Made by a program: the position numbers and the translations under genes. Source: Chitinophaga pinensis (GTDB lineage Bacteria; Bacteroidota; Bacteroidia; NS11-12g; UBA9320). Taken from it: DNA of 33,433 nucleotides. Positions 19,802-26,195 of the stretch are shown here, one piece after another. How positions within the stretch are numbered: the stretch's first letter is position 1; each line of letters begins with the position of its first letter. The notes below the pieces were generated by a model. That model saw only the letters and a program-made list of their open reading frames with translations. It was not told the DNA's origin and did not search any database. The stretch is taken from the NCBI GenBank assembly GCA_945890595.1, contig CAMDCQ010000003.1, positions 1-33,433 on the forward strand, written 5' to 3'.

Positions 19802-20851
19802 TCACTTAACATGCTCTGGCACTAGCTCAAAACGTTTAGCCATTACTGACAAATATCCGCGTTTCATATCTTCACTCAAAAAGCTACTGTGCACCTTACC
19901 CACCATCTCCTTGTGACAGTAGTAAAAATTATGCAACATGGCATCCAACACTTTAACAGGCATTTTTAAGGTATCAAAGGCTTGTACAAAGTCAGTGTAT
20001 TTCAAATTGCTCTTTTTTCCATTGAGTGTAAGGGCTAACTCTTCGGTATCTCCAGGGTTTACAAGGGCAGTATTTACTAAATCATAAGCGGGGGAAAGGC
20101 TATAAGCTCCTTGTTCGTTGGCTAGTAACGAAAAGTTTTTGAGGTGCATATCTGCATTGCCCGTAAAATAAGAGAGAAGTACCTGCTCCCAAAAATTGGT
20201 GACATCAAAAGCAGGGTTACTACTGTATTTCAATACCGTTTTAGCTACCTGTTCATGGCTGCCTTTGTACTTATCCTCTGTGAGTCGCTCTGTAAGTTGG
20301 CACATATCTTCCATGTGCAATTTCCCATGACGAGTGCGGTCCACACGTTTAGTTATATAACAGCATGTTCCATCGGTCAGTTTTACAAGACTGTGAGGCA
20401 CCGCTGCTATGCCACATACATCAGCTAGGTGCATAGTAAGGTCTTCTACCTCAGGCAATTCGGCATAGTGCTTTGTTGGTGGCTTAAGTATATAGTCGCC
20501 GTACAAGCCTACTATTGTGAGTTTTTTTACAGGATTTTTATCCTTTTTGTGGTGCAAACTCAAGCTTAGTTTGGGCTGTACGCCGGTTACTGCCATGTGG
20601 CTTTGTACTACTTTTTGGGCAAGTTGCTCCAAGTCGTTAAACTTATAATCGAGCGTAGGGGTGTACAATTGACCAAAAAAACGCTTGTTGCACGCTTGGT
20701 GAAAATCTGCACCGAACTCCGTCAACGGTTTATAGCAAAACAAACAATTACGCATAGGTTTGTCATTGCCTGGTTCCTGCACAGCAGACAGCATTTCTTT
20801 GGTTGTCTCCCGATAGCTATCGGGACGGTATGTCTTCTTGTAATTTTTCAT
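19802..20851 (-). CDS. HipA-like kinase (HipT-like toxin candidate) with N-terminal Cys/His motif
   Basis: GVQPKLSLSL (glycine-rich-loop region), LYGDYILKPP, GNADMHLKNFSLL (catalytic), SPAYDLVNT (metal-binding); N-terminal CLFCYKPLTEFGADFHQAC. Start uncertain: MRNCLFC further in is an alternative. Confidence 0.88.
   Translation of the reverse strand: MKNYKKTYRPDSYRETTKEMLSAVQEPGNDKPMRNCLFCYKPLTEFGADFHQACNKRFFGQLYTPTLDYKFNDLEQLAQKVVQSHMAVTGVQPKLSLSLHHKKDKNPVKKLTIVGLYGDYILKPPTKHYAELPEVEDLTMHLADVCGIAAVPHSLVKLTDGTCCYITKRVDRTRHGKLHMEDMCQLTERLTEDKYKGSHEQVAKTVLKYSSNPAFDVTNFWEQVLLSYFTGNADMHLKNFSLLANEQGAYSLSPAYDLVNTALVNPGDTEELALTLNGKKSNLKYTDFVQAFDTLKMPVKVLDAMLHNFYYCHKEMVGKVHSSFLSEDMKRGYLSVMAKRFELVPEHVK
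20808..20825. repeat. Perfect 18-bp palindrome TCCCGATAGCTATCGGGA within the 5' end of the hipT-like ORF
   Basis: Read directly; encodes RPDSYRE in the hipT frame. Confidence 0.9.
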
Positions 20852-20913
20852 TTGAAAGTAATTTACTTTCTTCCTCTTTTTTTTTGTCTTACATCATAAG
20901 TCGTTCTGAGCTA

Positions 20914-21231
20914 TCAGGACTTTATCACACTCACCGCACCAATAGCGTCTTGGCAACAGGCTAGCAATAGGCCAAATCTGTCTCGCTCGTTTAGTTTCCA
21001 GTTTTGTTGTGCTATATCTAGCAGCCATCCTTCAGGTATTAGGCCATCAAAGAAAGGAAAGAGGACATTGCTTAGGAATGGTCTCTCTGACAGGGGTAAG
21101 GTTAGACTTACAGGCAACTCGTTGCATTGCAAATAAGCGTCATCGTATGTAAATGCATAACCATTTTCGTCCTCTGTTAAAACGCCTGCGAGTAGCGCAT
21201 TTCTATATACTAATGCACTTCTCATTGCCAT
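20914..21231 (-). CDS. HipA N-terminal-subdomain protein (HipS-like)
   Basis: 105 aa: ALVYRNALLAGVLTEDENGYAFTYDDAYL...PVSLTLPLSERPFLSNVLFPFFDGLIPEGWLLDIAQQNWKLNERDRFGLLLACCQDAIGAVSV matches the HipA N-terminal domain as a separate protein; overlaps hipB by 10 bp. Confidence 0.9.
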   Translation of the reverse strand: MAMRSALVYRNALLAGVLTEDENGYAFTYDDAYLQCNELPVSLTLPLSERPFLSNVLFPFFDGLIPEGWLLDIAQQNWKLNERDRFGLLLACCQDAIGAVSVIKS

Positions 21232-21452
21232 AATTTCGTTCTATCCATTTCAACTGGCCCAAGTTCGTGACCAAATAAACGAAGAACATCGTTCACCTTA
21301 TCCATGCGCAAACTGGCCTTACCTTGCTCTAGGTCTCTTACAAATCGTAATCCTACACCTGCTTTTTCTGATAATTCTAGTTGATTTATTTTGAGCGTCT
21401 TGCGACGTTGCTTCACAAATACAGCAAGTGACGTGAGTTCTTTTTCTTTCAT
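21222..21452 (-). CDS. HTH-type transcriptional regulator, HipB-like antitoxin candidate
   Basis: XRE HTH: LAVFVKQRRKTLKINQLELSEKAGVGLRFVRDLEQGKASLRMDKVNDVLRLFGHELG. Confidence 0.9.
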   Translation of the reverse strand: MKEKELTSLAVFVKQRRKTLKINQLELSEKAGVGLRFVRDLEQGKASLRMDKVNDVLRLFGHELGPVEMDRTKLWQ

Positions 21453-21598
21453 ATCTATACCTTTACTACTATATTACCGCAAATTTATTAATAATTTAAA
21501 CCTAATCGGGTATAAATTATATTTTTATTGATAATCTATACCTTAACTAGCATAGATATAGCGTTTTTAATACTATTTACACCTTATAAGGTATAAAT
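21453..21598 (-). promoter_or_regulatory. hipB promoter/operator region with four phased operator-like sites
   Basis: 24-bp sites at 21575-21598, 21534-21557, 21494-21517 and 21453-21476, with half-sites ATTTATACC/GGTATAAAT or GGTATAGAT and N6 spacer; -7-like TAAATTTG at 21487-21480. Confidence 0.7.
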
Positions 21599-21606
21599 AG
21601 TATTGT

Positions 21607-22215
21607 TTAATCTTTCGATTGAACAACGTTATTACAGCTGTCTGTATAAAATTTCATTCTATCTTGGAACTGATTACTCAAACTAGTATCGTCCGGATTG
21701 GTTTGCATTTTCCGCAGTAAATCGCGTGCTTGGTGATCGTGGTCGTAGTGATAGTCTATCCAAACATGGGGTTTTAGATAAAATAATAGAGCCAGTAAAA
21801 TCATAGGAAATAATCTACCTAAAGCCTCAGAATACGATTTATCCTTTATATTAATTTTACGCAGAACTAAACCCAATGCAAACAGTGCCATTAAAAGTCC
21901 AAAGGAGATAAATTGATCTGCGCCGGCCCATATGTTAATCGAAAATAATAAGCCAGTCCAGATGAGTGCAAGTGACACCCCGCAAAGGCGAAAGACAATG
22001 CTTTTAAATAGATCTTTCTTGAGGACTGTTTTATCTTTTAACCACTTACTAAGACCAATATCTTGATAGAGTAGCACTGAGCCGAAGATATCAATAATAC
22101 AAAGTACACTTACCGCTACACTAAGTATCTCATTAGCGAATGGCCAATGAACTACTTTAAAAACAAATCCAGTAAGCACACCCAAAATGGCTGCAATCTC
22201 TATGCGTTTCATCAC
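21607..22215 (-). CDS. Multi-pass membrane protein with GldL-like N-terminal motif
   Basis: Several hydrophobic helices; GFVFKVVHWPFAN resembles the K-h-x-H-W-P motif of GldL-type proteins; no full GldL sequence. Confidence 0.5.
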   Translation of the reverse strand: MMKRIEIAAILGVLTGFVFKVVHWPFANEILSVAVSVLCIIDIFGSVLLYQDIGLSKWLKDKTVLKKDLFKSIVFRLCGVSLALIWTGLLFSINIWAGADQFISFGLLMALFALGLVLRKINIKDKSYSEALGRLFPMILLALLFYLKPHVWIDYHYDHDHQARDLLRKMQTNPDDTSLSNQFQDRMKFYTDSCNNVVQSKD

Positions 22216-22251
22216 GCAAGAATAGCTAATTTTGCTATTGTCTCAATTAGC

Positions 22252-22300
22252 GCGTTTCTAGTAACTCACTTCTACAATAGCCTTCGCTGCTTGAGCGATG
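22252..22300 (-). pseudogene. Probable remnant of the 3' end of an iron-containing alcohol dehydrogenase paralog
   Basis: Minus-strand IAQAAKAIVEVSY* plus AAACG after the stop aligns with TPEAVKVIVEGSY* plus AAACG at the end of the intact gene 23289-24449 (33/47 nt identical by eye). Confidence 0.5.
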
Positions 22301-22394
22301 ATCGCACGATTTACTCTTTCGACAGGGACTATGCAATCACAAAACCAAAATCATGATTCTTTGTCTTGTTATTTCCCGTTAAATTCAAGGTCAA

Positions 22395-23258
22395 CTAAAA
22401 ATCATAAGAAAAACCCGCAGTTACAATTCCAAAATGTAGCCAATTTTTGACATATCCGTCGCTTGGCGGTCTTGAGTCATTAGACGTACCTACGGCTCCA
22501 CCTCCTAAGTATCTTAGGTTTACAAATGAACTTGCTTCTTTGGTTAACTTTAGGCCGCCTCGCAAGCTAGCATCTAAAATAGCACCTACTATTTCCGTGT
22601 TACTTCCATTCAGGTAGCTTACTGGTGCATAAATACCATCGGCTTCTATCTCCGCAAACGCCCTTTCGTTTATTTTAAATTTGCTTCGTAACTTCAGTGC
22701 AGGAACTATCCCTACGTCTCTATTGGTTCTAAAAAGTGACCCATCTCCCGAAGCGAAAGATATGGTCGCATTTCTGATTTGCACAGTGCCACCTATGGCT
22801 AAGTTTAGATTTTTGCTGTTGGGTAAAACTTCTCTCAAATAACTGAAACGGTAAAAAGGAAAATTGTAGAGTAGTTTTACATTGCTAGCAGCAGGAAACA
22901 CTTGATTGTCTACTATTAAATCGTCATTCAAATATACCTGCGACTCAATTTTTAATGGCTGATATAATAGAATAAATGTGTTCCTTTTCTTCCATTCTAG
23001 CTCTAGAGATAGCCTTGATATGGGGAATAGAACATCTTGTCCTCCATCGTTTTTATAATCAAAATAGGTTCCATTTTGCCCAAATTGCACTTTGTGGTCT
23101 AGCACACCCAAAAAACCAATTTCTGCTACCGCTTTGAACTTGTAATTTTCAGATGTAAAACTACTGGAAGTTTGAGCATTGGTCACTGATACTAAAAAAA
23201 TAGAAGAGCACAAGACCATGCTCCACCGTAATATTGTTTTTTCTATATTTGACATCAC
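22395..23258 (-). CDS. Predicted outer-membrane beta-barrel protein
   Basis: Signal peptide (MVLCSSIFLVSVTNAQ), alternating beta-strand pattern, C-terminal aromatic GIVTAGFSYDF. Confidence 0.65.
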   Translation of the reverse strand: MMSNIEKTILRWSMVLCSSIFLVSVTNAQTSSSFTSENYKFKAVAEIGFLGVLDHKVQFGQNGTYFDYKNDGGQDVLFPISRLSLELEWKKRNTFILLYQPLKIESQVYLNDDLIVDNQVFPAASNVKLLYNFPFYRFSYLREVLPNSKNLNLAIGGTVQIRNATISFASGDGSLFRTNRDVGIVPALKLRSKFKINERAFAEIEADGIYAPVSYLNGSNTEIVGAILDASLRGGLKLTKEASSFVNLRYLGGGAVGTSNDSRPPSDGYVKNWLHFGIVTAGFSYDF

Positions 23259-23288
23259 TCCAATAGGTTTTAAAAAAATAAAACGTTT

Positions 23289-24449
23289 CTAATAACTCCC
23301 TTCCACGATCACTTTCACCGCCTCAGGAGTAACTGTCTTGTGCTCGCCAAGAGCTATCCAGCCGCGTTCACGTAGCGTTTCACTTACTTTCTCAGCAGTT
23401 CCCTCACAGTCGTCAATGTAGTCCGACAAATGTGTTGGAATGTCGAGCGATTGAAAAAATTCTTCTGTCTTTGTAATGGCCATTCTCGCTCGCTCTTCGA
23501 GTGTACCTTCAGTTATGTTCCAAACGCGTTCACCGTATTGAGCTAGCTTTTCCTTTTTGCTTTCTAGGAAATGATGATAATGTCTTGGTGCTATTATGGC
23601 CAACGTTCTTGCATGATCTATACCATATAGTGCGGTGAGCTCATGACCTATAGCGTGAACTGCCCAATCGGTAGGCACCCCTTTTTGCAGTAGTCCATTG
23701 AGTGCCATAGTACAACACCACATAAAGTTTGCGGCTGAAGTATAGTCAGCTGGATTCTCCATTACCTTAGGAGCTGTTGCTACAAGACTATTCATGACGC
23801 TTTCTGCAAAACGATCTTGTAAATCTGCACCTATAGGATAAGTCATATATTGCTCCATCACATGGGTATACGCATCCGTTATTCCATTGGCAATTTGATT
23901 CTTTGGAATAGAAGCAACTACAGTAGGATCTAAAATACTAAATTTAGGGAAAAGTCCTGGTCCGCCCATCGCTAGTTTTTGACCAATTCCCCTGCGAGAA
24001 ATAACCGAACCACTGTTCATTTCGGTTCCAGTTGCAGGAAGTGTTAGTACCGTACCAAATGGCATTCCTACATCCGTTCTTATCGCCTTTGCCAAAATAT
24101 CCCAAGGCTCCTCGCCTTCGTAAAGTGCTGCTGCTGACAGAAATTTAACACCATCTATAACAGAACCACCACCTACAGCAAGTAAAAAATCAATTTTTTC
24201 CGATTTGATAATAGTCAATGCATCCATCAAAATTTCATATTCAGGATTAGCAGGTATGCCCCCAAACTCTATGTAGTCAAAATTCTTGAGAGCTTCGGTT
24301 ACTTGCTCGTAAACTCCATTTTTCTTGATACTTCCGCCACCATACAGCAACATAATATTGGCGTTAGGAGGAAGTTCTTGGGTAAGTTTTGCTATGGTAT
24401 CTTTACCAAAATGTATTTTAACTGGGTTTATTAATTCGAAATTGCGCAT
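23289..24449 (-). CDS. Iron-containing alcohol dehydrogenase
   Basis: LLYGGGSIKKNGVYEQV, AVGGGSVIDGVKFLSAAA, LPATGTEMNSGSVI, AVHAIGHELTALYGIDHARTLAIIAP. Confidence 0.95.
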   Translation of the reverse strand: MRNFELINPVKIHFGKDTIAKLTQELPPNANIMLLYGGGSIKKNGVYEQVTEALKNFDYIEFGGIPANPEYEILMDALTIIKSEKIDFLLAVGGGSVIDGVKFLSAAALYEGEEPWDILAKAIRTDVGMPFGTVLTLPATGTEMNSGSVISRRGIGQKLAMGGPGLFPKFSILDPTVVASIPKNQIANGITDAYTHVMEQYMTYPIGADLQDRFAESVMNSLVATAPKVMENPADYTSAANFMWCCTMALNGLLQKGVPTDWAVHAIGHELTALYGIDHARTLAIIAPRHYHHFLESKKEKLAQYGERVWNITEGTLEERARMAITKTEEFFQSLDIPTHLSDYIDDCEGTAEKVSETLRERGWIALGEHKTVTPEAVKVIVEGSY

Positions 24450-24489
24450 ACTAGTGTAACGAAGTAAACCAAAATTTGTTGGAATTTAT

Positions 24490-25146
24490 TTAAAACCTTA
24501 ACTCCTTCACCACAAATCGAGCAAACAACTCCTCTGAGTACCAGTTATATTTTTTGGTAAGGGCTATCGCTTTTTTATGATGTTCGTTTTTGTAGGCAAA
24601 TTGCATTATGGCTTCTTGGTTTTTCCATAGGCTAAATGTTGCCATTTCTAAAAGAGGTATATCTCCTATTCCTCTGGTAAATAGTAGTCCGGGGTTGTCC
24701 CACAAATCCCGATGTGACGTGGGCACGTAGTTCCAAAATCTAAAGAGTTTATGCCATTTTAGAGATGCACGAGTTATTACCCCTATTTGGTCATGCTCAC
24801 TTACTGTCAAATGCTTCATAGCTGCGAATGGAGTTTTACCATCCCATGTTCCATTTACTTTTATGCAACGTAAATCGTAGTTTATTATCTTGGAGCAACG
24901 TTGTTTGTACTCGTTTATAAACGAACTATCCTTAAAAAATAGCCCTGCGTCGTCTTCTGATTCCCAAACCGCTAAAAAAGCATATTCTGACCAGTCGGGC
25001 AAAACACTAAATCCTTTTTTGCCTGTACCTAGAAGTTTAAAAAACAACAGACCTTTAGTGTTTTTCAAAAGCCGTGACCCACCTCCCATCATTTTGAAGG
25101 CCCAGTACTTATGTTCTGTGACAGTAAAAAAGGTAAGTGTGGTCAT
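24490..25146 (-). CDS. Spheroidene monooxygenase (CrtA)-like protein
   Basis: KMMGGGSRLLKNTKGLLFFKLLGTGKKGFSVLPDWSEYAFLAVWESEDDAGLFF, LFTRGIGDIPLLEMATFSLWKN, FAYKNEHHKKAI resemble CrtA-like proteins; start at internal Met 25146 preferred. Confidence 0.72.
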   Translation of the reverse strand: MTTLTFFTVTEHKYWAFKMMGGGSRLLKNTKGLLFFKLLGTGKKGFSVLPDWSEYAFLAVWESEDDAGLFFKDSSFINEYKQRCSKIINYDLRCIKVNGTWDGKTPFAAMKHLTVSEHDQIGVITRASLKWHKLFRFWNYVPTSHRDLWDNPGLLFTRGIGDIPLLEMATFSLWKNQEAIMQFAYKNEHHKKAIALTKKYNWYSEELFARFVVKELRF

Positions 25147-25260
25147 TGCTAGCCTATGTAACACCAAGAACGTCTAATTGTTAGGAAGGCCTAGTAAACG
25201 AAACGGCTTGCGTAGGACGATTTTTTTATAATCGAGTATAAAATATCGCCTGAGTCACTT

Positions 25261-26130
25261 TTACTCCTTCAAAATATCTCCCACATTTGCTTTAATTCTT
25301 TGCGCAATGTCGTCAAGCGGCAAGTCATTATCATCTTGCCCAAAAGGGTCTTCTATTTCCTCCGCAAGTACCTCTATACTTACCAAAATGTAGAATATAA
25401 AAACTGCAATTAGAACCGTACCATAACCAAAAGAAGAAACAAACCCAATGGGAAGTGTGAAAACATAAATGAATATAAATTTCTTTAAAAACAGATTATA
25501 GGAGTACGGCATTGGGGTGTTTTTTATTCGTTCGCAAGCACCTGTTATGTTGGAGAAAGTATTCAAATTGGTGTCCATAGCCAAGTATTCTATATCGCTA
25601 ATTTCACCTTTGTTTTTCATAACACGCAGTCTATTATACATGAGTTGCGAGATATAACTGGGCTTATGAGATGCAGCATAAAAACCTTGATTTTCCTCGT
25701 CTGATAGTGCTATGGTAAGTTCTTCAGACTCATCTCGTAAGTGCCATTTTAGGGCAAATACATAGTTTGAAATCATCCGGTTAAAAAACGATATCGTATT
25801 TTTATCATTAGTGGTAGATGCTATCTTTATGGCTAGCGTACGCGTGTTGTTTACCAACTCTCCCCACCTTTTTCGTCCTTCCCACCAGCGGTCATACGCA
25901 GTGTTAGTTCTAAAAACAAGGAGCAGAGATAATACAAATCCAATGAGTGAATATACCGCAATGGCATCCTTAAATATATGCAAGTCCTTGAAGTAAGTGA
26001 GCTCCACGTGTGTTAATACAGCCGTCATACTGGCCAAAATCAACATCTCTGGTAATAAAATTCTTAATGTATCGCTTTTGGGTACTTTGAGTATCTGCGT
26101 AAACCAAATTTTAGGGTTGTACTTTATCAT
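25261..26130 (-). CDS. Bestrophin family ion channel protein
   Basis: ALVFRTNTAYDRWWEGRKRWGELVNNTRTLA-type motif, CERIKNTPMPYSYNLFLKKFIFIYVFTLPIGFV, EVLAEEIEDPFGQDDNDLPLDDI. Confidence 0.95.
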   Translation of the reverse strand: MIKYNPKIWFTQILKVPKSDTLRILLPEMLILASMTAVLTHVELTYFKDLHIFKDAIAVYSLIGFVLSLLLVFRTNTAYDRWWEGRKRWGELVNNTRTLAIKIASTTNDKNTISFFNRMISNYVFALKWHLRDESEELTIALSDEENQGFYAASHKPSYISQLMYNRLRVMKNKGEISDIEYLAMDTNLNTFSNITGACERIKNTPMPYSYNLFLKKFIFIYVFTLPIGFVSSFGYGTVLIAVFIFYILVSIEVLAEEIEDPFGQDDNDLPLDDIAQRIKANVGDILKE

Positions 26131-26195
26131 TATTGGCCAAAAGTAAGAGATTAATGTCATTTGCCATTGTATCTATTTTTACGTTAATTCGCCGA

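Noticed and set aside
20144-20899. Plus-strand ORFs (94 and 100 aa) antisense to the hipT-like gene
   Set aside because: No homology by eye; the opposite frame has clear HipA motifs.
22147-22356. 69-aa plus-strand ORF next to the GldL-like gene
   Set aside because: Overlaps an opposing gene start and the Fe-ADH remnant; no coding features.
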